A stretch of DNA of 64,000 bases from JAEUIE01 sp047602475 (GTDB lineage: Bacteria; Planctomycetota; Planctomycetia; Gemmatales; HRBIN36): NCBI GenBank assembly GCA_047602475.1, contig JASGHE010000003.1:124001-188000 (forward strand), written 5' to 3'. Positions 43,926 through 52,935 of the stretch are shown here, piece by piece. Below the pieces are notes generated by a model. That model ran no database searches, was not told where the DNA came from, and saw nothing but the letters and a program-made list of their open reading frames with translations. Position 1 is the first letter of the stretch. Each line of letters starts with the position of its first letter. Made by a program: the position numbers and the translations under genes.

Positions 43926-44834
43926 TTATCGTTGCCATGTCCCCGGTTCAGCAACTTGCCAATCCCTTGACACGTTATGTATGAAAACGTCAGTTCGATC
44001 TCTATGTATTCTAACGTGCGGGAAACCGGTCAAGCTTCGGAGGCCAATGTATTCTCCATTTCGCTCAACCTCTTCAAAATCAGAGATTTTATTCCCTTGA
44101 GGATCACGAACAATCCACCAAGTACGACCTGTATGTTCAAAAATGAAACCTGAGTTGCCCCGAAATCTTTCAGCAAATCCGGTTGGAACAGGATTTGGTG
44201 GAGGAACCGGAACCAACTGTACTCCTTGAGGATTTGATATTCTAACTGCAATGTAAGGCTTTATACCCCATGTCCGCGTGATGACTTGTCCGCCAATCTT
44301 ATTTGCACCGGAATAGCGAATAGCACCTGCTTTCACACCGATCCCTCCAAAATTTCTGGCAATTTCGTTTGCTTTCTTTCCGAGAACTGCGTCTCGAATA
44401 GCTGCCATTGCAAGATTTACGATTTCATTCTTCACTTGAGCTGGCAAGTCTTGCGAACTTCTGCGTAGAGAATCAACCGTTCTGTCAACTAGCTGCTTGA
44501 TCCAAGCAACAAATGGAGCGGGGTTTGCAGATGCAACTGATACACCTGCAGCAACAAGGCCTTGGAGGACATCTTTTTCTGCAATATCATCTGCCCACGC
44601 TACATGCCAATTCCCTGCTTCGACAACTGCTTTGAGATCAAACTTATTTGTTTCATAACTCATAGGCTGTAATTTATTTGTGTCAATATGACTCCCATAA
44701 TCATTGTTCTTGTTGAAAGGATCTAAAGATCCATCTGTGGCTTTCTTGTACCATTGGCATCTAGCTTCTGAATTTAGTAATAGTAAAAGTACTAGACTTG
44801 CGAACATGCCAAGACGAATACATAGCTGTTTCAT
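43926..44834 (-). CDS. exported hypothetical protein
   Basis: This 302-residue protein has a signal peptide (MKQLCIRLGMFASLVLLLLLNSEARC; the Cys after AR could be lipidated, although the box is weak). A helical middle (PFVAWIKQLVDRTVDSLRR, VKNEIVNLAMAAIRDAVLGKKANE) is followed by a beta-rich C-terminal part with TGRTWWIVRDPQGNKI and HVRIHRDRTDVFIHNVSRDW. No family is recognised. It is transcribed in the same direction as the exported gene after it, with a 130-base gap. Confidence 0.5.
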   Translation of the reverse strand: MKQLCIRLGMFASLVLLLLLNSEARCQWYKKATDGSLDPFNKNNDYGSHIDTNKLQPMSYETNKFDLKAVVEAGNWHVAWADDIAEKDVLQGLVAAGVSVASANPAPFVAWIKQLVDRTVDSLRRSSQDLPAQVKNEIVNLAMAAIRDAVLGKKANEIARNFGGIGVKAGAIRYSGANKIGGQVITRTWGIKPYIAVRISNPQGVQLVPVPPPNPVPTGFAERFRGNSGFIFEHTGRTWWIVRDPQGNKISDFEEVERNGEYIGLRSLTGFPHVRIHRDRTDVFIHNVSRDWQVAEPGTWQR

Positions 44835-44923
44835 GACCGACTCCTGTGTGACGATGTAGGCCTTGTTTAATTCGGCGGGGGGGGTTCGACGGTGACCCCG
44901 TGTTTTGCAAGATACACAACATA

Positions 44924-45517
44924 ATGGATGCCCTCTTCCGTTCGCTGCGACAACAATTCCTACATTATCCCCAAATGCCCCCTGAAGACTTCCACTTCTG
45001 CCATCCGCTCCTCACACTCCTCGCCGAGCGTGAACTCCATGCTCGTCATCTGCAAGAGCAGGTTCGTCCCTCGGATATCGTGCAGCAAACCTATCTCCAG
45101 GCCCACGCTAACCGAGATCAATTCCAAGGCACCACCGAAGCGGAGCTGCGGGCTTGGCTGATCGCCATCCTGAAGAACGAAGTAGGCCAGGTGCAGCGTA
45201 AGTTGCTTAACACCAAGAAACGTGATATCCGACAAGTGTCAGCGCTGCCCGAAAACGCAGCCGACTGGTTGGCCGGTAAATTGGGAGAAAGGCCCAGTCA
45301 GCAGGCTGCGGGTAATGAAACCGAAGCGATATTACAGGAAACCTTGAAACAGCTTTCCGAGAAGGAACAAGCAATCATTCGCGTGCGAGTCTTTGAGGAA
45401 AAGGAATTTGCAGAGATAGCCTCACTCCTGGCAAAGGAAGAATCTGCAGTGCGCAAGCAGTTTGAACGAACCATGAAGGCGTGGTTTACGCTTTATCAGA
45501 AGAGGATGGGAGAGTAG
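44924..45517 (+). CDS. sigma-70 family (ECF-type) sigma factor
   Basis: The start is ATG 44924 (or GTG 44900). The domains are sigma-2 (VRPSDIVQQTYLQAHANRDQFQG, ELRAWLIAILKNEVGQVQRK, about residues 45-100) and sigma-4 (LSEKEQAIIRVRVFEEKEFAEIASLLAKEESAVRKQFERTMK, about 145-190). The RPSDIVQQT wording is typical of the ECF group that planctomycetes pair with Ser/Thr kinases. Such a kinase begins 48 bases downstream, so I infer one signalling unit. No anti-sigma factor is seen. Confidence 0.85.
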   Translation: MDALFRSLRQQFLHYPQMPPEDFHFCHPLLTLLAERELHARHLQEQVRPSDIVQQTYLQAHANRDQFQGTTEAELRAWLIAILKNEVGQVQRKLLNTKKRDIRQVSALPENAADWLAGKLGERPSQQAAGNETEAILQETLKQLSEKEQAIIRVRVFEEKEFAEIASLLAKEESAVRKQFERTMKAWFTLYQKRMGE

Positions 45518-45565
45518 ACTGATCTTTCAGCCGAATCGCATGAAGTCACGAAGGCATCAGCAGGA

Positions 45566-47728
45566 ATGCAGAATACGTTGCCACAACCAGTGCAGGTCGA
45601 TGCTAAAGAGAGTCCACCCTTAGCGGACTCCTTGTCAAAGAGCACGACTAGCACCCCGCCCTCTCCGGGTTTTGCCGAATTCGCCAAAAAGGTGAACCAA
45701 CTGGCTGAGGCATTGAAACCCCAAGGCAACCACTATTATCAAGTAGGTAACTACGAGATCATGGGAGAGATCGGGCACGGTGGGCAGGGCGTCGTCTTCT
45801 ATGCCCGTGACAAGCTTCTGAAACGTGAAGTAGCCTTGAAGGTACCCCATCTGCGTTTCATGAGTGAGCCGCTCTTATCTGAAAGGTTCTTACGAGAAGC
45901 GCGATCTCTGGCACTGCTCGATCATCCCAACATTGTTCGGATCTACGAGATTGGAGAAATCCAGAGCCTGCCCTACTTGGTCTTTGATTATTGCCGTGAT
46001 GGCAACTTGACAGACTGGCTGAAGGCATACGGTCCGAAAGTTGCCCCTCGGACAGCGGCTGCCTGGATTGGCCAACTAGCCGAGGGGTTGCACCATGCTC
46101 ATCAACGCAACATCCTGCACCGTGACATCAAGCCCAACAATATCTTCATCCAACGCCGGGAGACGGAAGCTGCTTCGGACGAACTGGGGCTGACTCTCAA
46201 GTTAGGGGATTTCGGGCTCGCAAAAATCGTCGATGCGACGCTTAGCGAACAGCACATCACATTACCTCAAGATCGTCTGGGGACCCCCGCTTACATGGCT
46301 CCAGAACAGTTGGAGGGGCAAAATGAAAGAGTTTGCCCTGCCACGGATGTCTACAGCATGGGAGTCATGCTCTATGAACTCTTGATGGGGAAGCCACTCT
46401 ATCCCTTAGCCAATAGTTTGGCGACTCGCCGGTTGCATCTTTCAGGCGAACCGCCCAACATTCGAAAAGAGCAGCCAAGCATTCCAAGGGATTTGGAAGC
46501 AATTTGCTGCAAGTGTTTGGAACATGATCCGGCTCAGCGTTACCGAGACGGCGGAGCACTCGCTACGGATATAAGAAACTATCTTGATGGCGGACCGATA
46601 CGTCGTCCCCGGTTCCTCTGGCGCTCTCTCCAGCGTAGCTTCAAACGATACCGTACGACTATCGTAACCCTGGTATGCTTGGCCATATTAGGAATTGGCT
46701 ATGTGGCGTGGGGAAGAGTGCCAGCTGAAACTCCTCTGGTTTCGCAAATCACGGGCCTTCCCTTGGCGAAAGGCGATTGCAAAGAAGTTTGGGCCATCTG
46801 CTTTTCTCCTGATGGAAAGTTGATGTATTTTGCTGGGGATTCTGAGGCCAAGAATCCTGAAAGTCCTGTCATAGAACATGTCACCACTTATGACATGGAA
46901 GCGCATCGAGTTGTAATGACCTTTCCAACCCACGCCGCCATGATCAGAGACATGGCTGTAGTGGACAAAGGGCGGACCCTCATCACATGCAGCTACGATG
47001 GAACCGTGAGAGAATGGGATACAGTATCCGGTGAGCAAAAACACCAATCGCCGTTGATTCAATTACCTTTAGTTATTCACGCAGGGAAAAAAGAAGACAG
47101 GCAAATAAGAGTAATGGCTATTAGTCGAGATGAGAAATGGGTCGCCGTAGCGAATAAAGCATACAGCAGTGGAAGTGCGACAGTCATGGCTGTCAATCGT
47201 GAAACAGGACAGGAACATTTGCTATCATTGACGATGAACCCACAACAGATCGTCTTTCCTGAGAAAAAAAACAATGCGGAATTACTGATAGTCAGTGACG
47301 ATTGTCAAAAAGTCTTACGGTGGAGATTAATTGATTCAACAGCTGTTTCTATCTGGGAATTTCAGAATAAAATTGAAAGCTCTACATTTACGTTAGATGG
47401 TCACCAACTTGTTCTCGCCACCGACACGCATCGGTTTAAACATTTTCTCTGGCCGAGCAGGCACGAGTTGCCCGAAATGGAAGGTCATGATTGCGAGGTA
47501 AGGAAGATGGTTTTCTCAGCCGATGCCCAATGGATGGTATCGCTTGACATACGAGGAACCGTTATCTTGTGGGATCTACGGCGTGATACGATTGGGGAAC
47601 GAAAGCAGTATCCACTGAAAAGATCAGTTGAAGGATTAGCCTTCAGTCCCGATGGCAAATGGCTGGCAGTGGGTGATTACAATGGTTGTGTTGAGCTGAT
47701 CCCCATTCCCAACAATGCTCACAAATGA
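45566..47728 (+). CDS. membrane-anchored Ser/Thr protein kinase with WD40-type propeller
   Basis: This 720-residue protein has a kinase domain at about 60-345, with the Gly loop IGHGGQGVVF, VAIK-type Lys in EVALKVPHL, the catalytic loop HRDIKPNN (about 182-189), DFGLAK, GTPAYMAPEQ and DVYSMGVMLYELL. A membrane helix follows at about 363-383 (TIVTLVCLAILGIGYVAWG). Then come beta-propeller repeats outside the kinase: FSPDGKLMYFAG, LITCSYDGTVREWDTVSG, MVSLDIRGTVILWDLRR and FSPDGKWLAVGDYNG. All active-site residues are present. It follows the sigma factor gene closely and probably belongs to its circuit. Confidence 0.9.
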   Translation: MQNTLPQPVQVDAKESPPLADSLSKSTTSTPPSPGFAEFAKKVNQLAEALKPQGNHYYQVGNYEIMGEIGHGGQGVVFYARDKLLKREVALKVPHLRFMSEPLLSERFLREARSLALLDHPNIVRIYEIGEIQSLPYLVFDYCRDGNLTDWLKAYGPKVAPRTAAAWIGQLAEGLHHAHQRNILHRDIKPNNIFIQRRETEAASDELGLTLKLGDFGLAKIVDATLSEQHITLPQDRLGTPAYMAPEQLEGQNERVCPATDVYSMGVMLYELLMGKPLYPLANSLATRRLHLSGEPPNIRKEQPSIPRDLEAICCKCLEHDPAQRYRDGGALATDIRNYLDGGPIRRPRFLWRSLQRSFKRYRTTIVTLVCLAILGIGYVAWGRVPAETPLVSQITGLPLAKGDCKEVWAICFSPDGKLMYFAGDSEAKNPESPVIEHVTTYDMEAHRVVMTFPTHAAMIRDMAVVDKGRTLITCSYDGTVREWDTVSGEQKHQSPLIQLPLVIHAGKKEDRQIRVMAISRDEKWVAVANKAYSSGSATVMAVNRETGQEHLLSLTMNPQQIVFPEKKNNAELLIVSDDCQKVLRWRLIDSTAVSIWEFQNKIESSTFTLDGHQLVLATDTHRFKHFLWPSRHELPEMEGHDCEVRKMVFSADAQWMVSLDIRGTVILWDLRRDTIGERKQYPLKRSVEGLAFSPDGKWLAVGDYNGCVELIPIPNNAHK

Positions 47729-47841
47729 AGGTTAGAATACTAGTCACATAGTCGACTTCTAGAATTCACTGTCTCACAAGGTCTCACAAAAATGAGAAGC
47801 CAGGAGCCAGAAGTCAGCAGCCAGAATGAATACAGTGCACG

Positions 47842-48061
47842 CTATCTCCGCATCTTCAACTCTTGAAGTTGATCAGACAGGAAGCCACGCTGATTGGTAA
47901 CTCCACATCTTCAATTGTTGAAGTTGAACTCGCCTGATGATTTCTGTGAAGGATGAAAAGCGATTGCAGCCAGCACCTCAAGCGTACTTCGGGCTGTCAT
48001 TTCAGGCGCGCACATCATCTTTGAGAGATAGCTATCTCCACATCTTCAATTGTTGAAGTTG
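47842..48061. repeat. three copies of a CTTCAATTGTTGAAG palindrome
   Basis: CATCTTCAA-(C/T)T(C/G)-TTGAAGTTG, usually preceded by TATCTCC or CTCCA, occurs at 47842-47872, 47901-47927 and 48031-48061. Each is a 6-8 bp inverted repeat with a tiny loop. The whole 47729-48381 gap has no gene. It also holds two heptad-repeat tracts, at 47795-47826 and 48101-48137. Confidence 0.65.
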
Positions 48062-48381
48062 CCTCTGTTCATCCGTCGCCTCAATTTCATGTCTTCCGCC
48101 TACTATCTCCTAGCTACTAACTCCTAGCTCCTATCTCGCCCATCTTCACCAACCCCTACCACGCTCAAGTTAGTCACCATCAAACCCCCTTTACTGCGTA
48201 TCTTCCGCATCCTCGTTTCCTTCGTCTCATGCCCTTAAACTGCCTCAGCCGATACTGATCGCATCACAGAAAGAAGCCGCGCGCCCGGCACGCACCTACT
48301 CCGTGGACGAACCCGCACAGGTTCCCGGAGGGCCTTCCCGCAAAGGCCGTGCGCAGGGGGCATATCAAGGAGAGCCAGGCA

Positions 48382-50475
48382 ATGTTTCGTTTCGCACCTG
48401 CATTGCTCGTCTGCCTGCTGGCTTGCACCAGCAACACCCGGGCCGACGATGCGTACCCTTCCCTCGACCAGCGTCTGGGAAGAACCATCACTGTGGTGGA
48501 AAAGAATCAACCCACAGAGAAGGCAGTCATCACCCAGGTCTGGCGTCTCGATGATGGCACCCCCTGCATGCAGGCCGTCACCCAGACTTCCAAGACCACG
48601 ATGACTCTGGTCGAAAACACCAGCGCAAAGAATGCCGTCGATCGCATCAAGATCCATCGCTGGGTCAATGGCGTTCGACCGGTCGGCTGCCCGCTGCCGC
48701 CGGCCACCCAGGCTCCTGCTGCTACGCTCAAGCAGACCCAGTACGAAGCCCCCAAGGCTCCCGATGCTGCTAAGCCAGTTGCCACCACGCCGACCGCCAA
48801 TGACAAGGTAGCTACCATCGAAGGCGGCTTGATGCCGGTGCTTCCCAAGAAGGAAGAAGTGATCGTCGCTCCTCCTGCGGTGATCAGCCAGCCTGCTCCT
48901 ACTGTGATCAAGACGCTTCCCAGCTCAGTGGACGTACCGGTGACACGATCCATTCCCAGCTCGGTAGATGTGCCAGTGACGCGATCACTGCCGAGTTCAG
49001 TCGATGTACCTGTGACCCGGACTCTTCCCAGCTCGGTAACGGCTCCTCCGCTGCCTCCAGTCACCCCGCCTGCGAAAGTCGTGGTGGCTCCGCAGTCAAG
49101 CGTTCCCGCACCGATCAAGACCGTTCCTGTAACTACAACTGTACAGCCTCCTGCCGCTGCTCAGCCGGCTACTCCTGCTGCAACCGTAGTAGTTAAGCCT
49201 GAACTCGTCGGCGGCTGTGAAGTCGTTACTGTTACCGAGAACGGTGTCTGCCGTAAGTACAAAGTCCTCGGCACCTCACGCGATAAGCACGGTGTCATGA
49301 CCCAGCGCTGCCAGGCTCTCGATAACAATGAAATCGTGACCCTGAATTGCGATGGCTGCTCTAGCTGTGCCCAGGCTGCTGCTCCCTGCAAGCCGGCTTG
49401 TGCTCCTGCTGCCGTTGCCTGTGCACCAGTTGCTTGCACGCCTGCTGTCAAATGCGAGCCGGCCAAAGTTGCCTGCACACCTGCTCCGGTCAACTGTGCT
49501 CCCGCGAAGGTTGCCTGTGCTCCTGTCTGTGAACCAGCCAAGGCTGCCTGTGCCCCCACTGTCTGCAAGACTGAATGCAAGCCTTGCGAGACTGCCAAGC
49601 CTTGTGTAACTGCTGCTCCTTGCACGACCGCTGCTGCTCCTTGCAATTCGTGTGTCACCGGTGCCAAGCCATGCAATGCCTGCGACAGCAAGAAGGATTG
49701 CAATGCATGTGCCAGCACGAAGGCCTGCGATAGCTGCAAGCCACACTGCAGCCTGGATCGTAAGTGCAATACCTGTGGCGGTGTCGCCGGTAGCTGCGAT
49801 GCCTGCCGTGGCAAAGGCAACTGCAATGACTGCGGCCTCTTCTGCGAACGCCGCTCACTCTCCGACCTCAGTTGCAAACGCCACTGCGATGACTTCGGTT
49901 CAATCAGCGTTCCGGTTCCTGGTGTTCGCCTGAATGCCTGCAACGGTATGCCAGGCGGCCCGCCTCCTCAACCGCTGGTTCCCGCCTTCTGCACGATGAA
50001 CTCCAGCTCGGTTCGCTGCTACATGAACGCCCCGCAGATCGTTCCTTACATCTGCATGAACCAGCCGTTCACTTCAACCATGAACGCTCAGATCAGTGCC
50101 GGCATCTACGAACAGAACGGTGCTAACGGTGAAGCTGTCGCCAACACGCTGCATCTGATCAATGTCCTCGCCCAGTCGAAGGAATGGGAAAATCGTCAGT
50201 GGGCTGCTCAGCGCCTGACACAGGCCACCCTGCCAACGGTTCGCCCTTATGTTGAAGACGCTCTGGTCGCAGCCGCTCAAACCGACCGTGCACCGATGGT
50301 GAAAGTCGCAGCCATCCGCACGCTGACCGAGCTGAAATCGGTCCGCCAGGATGTGCTGGCTCTTCTGACAAATGCAGCGGTCGATGAAGACCCCCGCATC
50401 AAGGAAGCCGCCAAGGATGCCATCAACAGCATCAACAAAGCCTACGGCGTTCAGCAGGCTGGTTACAATAAGTAG
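48382..50475 (+). CDS. exported Cys/Pro/Ala-rich protein with C-terminal HEAT repeats
   Basis: ATG 48382 follows AAGGAGAG and opens MFRFAPALLVCLLACTSNTRA, a lipoprotein-like signal with a possible lipobox Cys. The protein has 697 residues. Three and a half perfect-to-near copies of an 11-residue unit (LPSSVDVPVTR) lie around 185-225. A domain with EVVTVTENGVCRKYKVLG follows. Then comes about 150 residues of Cys-Ala-Pro repeats (CAPAAVACAPV, CEPAKVACTPA) and Cys-rich CNACDSKKDCNACAS units. The C-terminal 130 residues form HEAT-like helices (NRQWAAQRLTQATL, PMVKVAAIRTLTELK, PRIKEAAKDAINSI). Dense disulfides suggest a cell-surface structural role. Confidence 0.7.
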   Translation: MFRFAPALLVCLLACTSNTRADDAYPSLDQRLGRTITVVEKNQPTEKAVITQVWRLDDGTPCMQAVTQTSKTTMTLVENTSAKNAVDRIKIHRWVNGVRPVGCPLPPATQAPAATLKQTQYEAPKAPDAAKPVATTPTANDKVATIEGGLMPVLPKKEEVIVAPPAVISQPAPTVIKTLPSSVDVPVTRSIPSSVDVPVTRSLPSSVDVPVTRTLPSSVTAPPLPPVTPPAKVVVAPQSSVPAPIKTVPVTTTVQPPAAAQPATPAATVVVKPELVGGCEVVTVTENGVCRKYKVLGTSRDKHGVMTQRCQALDNNEIVTLNCDGCSSCAQAAAPCKPACAPAAVACAPVACTPAVKCEPAKVACTPAPVNCAPAKVACAPVCEPAKAACAPTVCKTECKPCETAKPCVTAAPCTTAAAPCNSCVTGAKPCNACDSKKDCNACASTKACDSCKPHCSLDRKCNTCGGVAGSCDACRGKGNCNDCGLFCERRSLSDLSCKRHCDDFGSISVPVPGVRLNACNGMPGGPPPQPLVPAFCTMNSSSVRCYMNAPQIVPYICMNQPFTSTMNAQISAGIYEQNGANGEAVANTLHLINVLAQSKEWENRQWAAQRLTQATLPTVRPYVEDALVAAAQTDRAPMVKVAAIRTLTELKSVRQDVLALLTNAAVDEDPRIKEAAKDAINSINKAYGVQQAGYNK

Positions 50476-50496
50476 TCATTGCTGACCATCAAACTC

Positions 50497-50526
50497 ACAG
50501 CCCTCGATGACATCATCGAGGGCTGT
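50497..50526 (+). terminator. perfect hairpin behind the Cys-rich gene
   Basis: ACAGCCCTCGATGA-CA-TCATCGAGGGCTGT is a 14-bp stem followed by AGCATTTTATT. It ends the rightward gene at 50475 and may also serve the leftward gene at 50562. Confidence 0.85.
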
Positions 50527-50561
50527 AGCATTTTATTGGTTGAAATGCGAGCCGGGTCGCG

Positions 50562-51110
50562 TCAGCGCCCGGAGTCGCGGTTAATCATCTTGCTCAACAA
50601 CGTCTCCAAATCATTCGCCACGATCAACAACTCCCGATTCTTCCCCGGCACAAAGCCCTCCTTGCAAGCATGATCCACAAACGCCACCAGCGAATCATAG
50701 AACCCCTGATGATTCAGCAGCCCAATGGGTTTGTGATGTAGCTTCAATTGCCTCCAGGTGATGATTTCAAATAACTCATCCAGCGTACCATAGCCGCCGG
50801 GCAGGGCAATGAAAGCATCGGAGAGTTCCTCGATGCGGGCCTTCCGCTGATGCATATTGCTGACGATCTCCAGCCGGGTGATGCCATGATGAGCGAGTTC
50901 TTCCTCAACCATCGAACCAGGAATAATGCCGATAATCTCACCCCCCGTCTGGATGGCTGCTTCAGCGATCTCTCCCATCAGGCCAATGTTCCCACCGCCG
51001 TAAACGATACCGATGCCCCGCTGAGCAAGGGTACGGGCAACATTCCGAGCCAGCTCAACATAGGTAGGATCATTCCCCTTCCGGGCACCACAATAGAGAG
51101 CAATCTTCAT
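50562..51110 (-). CDS. LOG family protein (TIGR00730, lysine-decarboxylase-like fold)
   Basis: This 182-residue Rossmann-fold protein has IALYCGARKGNDPTY at the N-terminus, IGIVYGGGNIGLMG, SNMHQRKARIEELSDAFIALPGGYGTLDELFE and KPIGLLN. The PGGxGTxxE motif (about 104-112) is the signature of LOG enzymes, which release the free base from nucleoside 5'-monophosphates. The length is typical. The true substrate in bacteria like this is not known. It is divergent from purH. Confidence 0.9.
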   Translation of the reverse strand: MKIALYCGARKGNDPTYVELARNVARTLAQRGIGIVYGGGNIGLMGEIAEAAIQTGGEIIGIIPGSMVEEELAHHGITRLEIVSNMHQRKARIEELSDAFIALPGGYGTLDELFEIITWRQLKLHHKPIGLLNHQGFYDSLVAFVDHACKEGFVPGKNRELLIVANDLETLLSKMINRDSGR

Positions 51111-51196
51111 CCCTTTCCCTTCCGCAGAAGCCAGTAGAATAGCTCACTGACAACTGACAACTAATAACTGACAACTCTCCTCAGTGATATCACCCT

Positions 51197-52768
51197 ATGA
51201 CAGACATCCTGCTTCGTCGTGCTCTGCTGAGCGTAACTGATAAAACCGGCCTCGTCGATCTGGCGAAGGAACTCCATCGCCTCGGGGTGGAACTCATCTC
51301 CACCGGCGGCACCCAGCAGACCATTGCCGACGCCGGAGTGCCCGTCAAAGATGTCAGCGAAGTCACCAACTTCCCGGAAATGCTCGATGGCCGGGTGAAG
51401 ACCCTCCATCCTGGGGTGCATGCAGGCATCCTCGCCAAGCGAGACAAGGCTGATCACCTCAAGACCCTCGAAGAACACAAGCTTCCGATCTTTGATCTAA
51501 TCGTCTGCAACCTGTACGCCTTCGAGGAAACGGTCGCCAAGCCGGGCTGCACTGTGGCCCAGGCGATCGACAACATCGACATCGGCGGCCCCACCATGAT
51601 CCGTGCCGCAGCCAAAAACCACAATGGCGTGGCGGTGCTAACGAGTGCCGAGCAGTATGGTCCGTTCATCGAAGAGATCAGTAAGAATGCCGGCAAGGTC
51701 TCGCTGCCCAGCCGACAACGACTGGCTGCGGAAGCCTTCTCGATCATTGCTGACTATGACGTAGCCATCGCCCGCTACTTCGCTGAACAATCGAGCAAGG
51801 AGACGTTCCCTTCGACGCTGCGGCTCAGTTGGAAACGGAAAGCAACGCTCCGCTATGGCGAGAACCCTCACCAGCAGGCTGCCTTCTACGTCGAATCGAA
51901 ACCAAGCAGGGCATGTGTCTCAACGGCTCAATCACTGGGCGGCAAGGAACTTTCGTTCAATAACCTCTTCGATCTGGATAGTGCTTTGACACTGGCTCGC
52001 AGCTTCGCCGAACCTGCCGCCGTTGTCATCAAGCATAACAACCCCTGTGGTACCGCTGTTGCAGCCACGCTGGCCGAAGCCTATCAGCGGGCCAACGATG
52101 GCGACCCGATCAGCGCCTTTGGTGGCATCATTGGCCTCAATCGTGAAGTCGATGCAGTCACTGCCCAGCTCATGACTGAACCGGGGCGATTCACTGAAGC
52201 GATCATCGCTCCTTCGTTCTCTTCCGAAGCATTGAACATCCTCCGCACTCGCCCCAAGTGGAAGGACAACGTCCGCCTCCTGGCGACCGGCCCCCTCGAA
52301 GGCAAAGCCTATGGCTTCGATCTCCGCAAGATTGAAGGAGGCCTGCTGGTACAAGGTCTTGATGATTCACAACTGGATTGGAGCCAGGCTAAGGTGGTCA
52401 CGAAGCGTCCGCCCACAGCCAAGGAACTGGAAGACCTCAAAGTCGGCTGGGCTGTCGTAAAGCTGGTCAAAAGCAACGCCATCGTGCTGGCCAAGGATCG
52501 CATGATCATCGGCGTCGGAGCCGGGCAGATGAGTCGGATCGATTCGGTGCAGATTGCGATTCGTAAAGCTGGAGATCGATGCAAGGGATCAGTGTTGGCA
52601 TCTGATGCCTTCTTCCCGTTCGCAGACAATGTGGAAGCTGCTGCCGCTGCGGGTGTGACAGCCATCGCACAACCTGGCGGTTCGATAAAGGACGCCGACA
52701 GCATCGCCGCCTGCGACAAGCATGGCATCGCCATGGTCTTCACCGCCATGCGGCACTTCAAGCATTAA
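51197..52768 (+). CDS. purH: bifunctional AICAR transformylase / IMP cyclohydrolase PurH
   Basis: The length of 523 residues is standard. The N-terminal MGS-like cyclohydrolase domain has LLSVTDKTGLVDLAKEL, ISTGGTQQTIADAG, GRVKTLHPGVHAGILA and VCNLYAFEETV. The transformylase part has LRYGENPHQQAAF, LFDLDSAL, VVIKHNNPCGTAVA (catalytic Lys-His) and AQPGGSIKDADSI near the end. It carries out the last two steps of IMP synthesis. No other pur gene is adjacent. Confidence 0.97.
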   Translation: MTDILLRRALLSVTDKTGLVDLAKELHRLGVELISTGGTQQTIADAGVPVKDVSEVTNFPEMLDGRVKTLHPGVHAGILAKRDKADHLKTLEEHKLPIFDLIVCNLYAFEETVAKPGCTVAQAIDNIDIGGPTMIRAAAKNHNGVAVLTSAEQYGPFIEEISKNAGKVSLPSRQRLAAEAFSIIADYDVAIARYFAEQSSKETFPSTLRLSWKRKATLRYGENPHQQAAFYVESKPSRACVSTAQSLGGKELSFNNLFDLDSALTLARSFAEPAAVVIKHNNPCGTAVAATLAEAYQRANDGDPISAFGGIIGLNREVDAVTAQLMTEPGRFTEAIIAPSFSSEALNILRTRPKWKDNVRLLATGPLEGKAYGFDLRKIEGGLLVQGLDDSQLDWSQAKVVTKRPPTAKELEDLKVGWAVVKLVKSNAIVLAKDRMIIGVGAGQMSRIDSVQIAIRKAGDRCKGSVLASDAFFPFADNVEAAAAAGVTAIAQPGGSIKDADSIAACDKHGIAMVFTAMRHFKH

Positions 52769-52793
52769 CATCAAAGAACAATTGAATGAGGAT

Positions 52794-52923
52794 TGTGCCA
52801 CACTCCGCTGTACTCGGCGGGGTGTGGTTGCTTAGCACAAAACGTCGTTGCGATGATGTGGCGAAGTGCATTCTGTACCTCGCACCCACACCCCGATGGG
52901 AGTACACATCGGAGTGTGGCACA
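52794..52923. repeat. 130-bp terminal-inverted-repeat element between purH and rph
   Basis: TGTGCCACACTCCG (52794-52807) is inverted exactly as CGGAGTGTGGCACA (52910-52923). Inner arms GGGGTGTGG and CCACACCCC also pair. The centre is not coding. It looks like a mobile-type palindromic repeat, and also lies where a two-way terminator for the converging genes would be. Confidence 0.65.
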
Positions 52924-52935
52924 GTCACCAAAATA

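Noticed and set aside
47729..48381. CRISPR array, suggested by the three spaced palindromes
   Set aside because: Only three copies, spacers of unequal length (28 and 103 bases) and no cas genes in the window.
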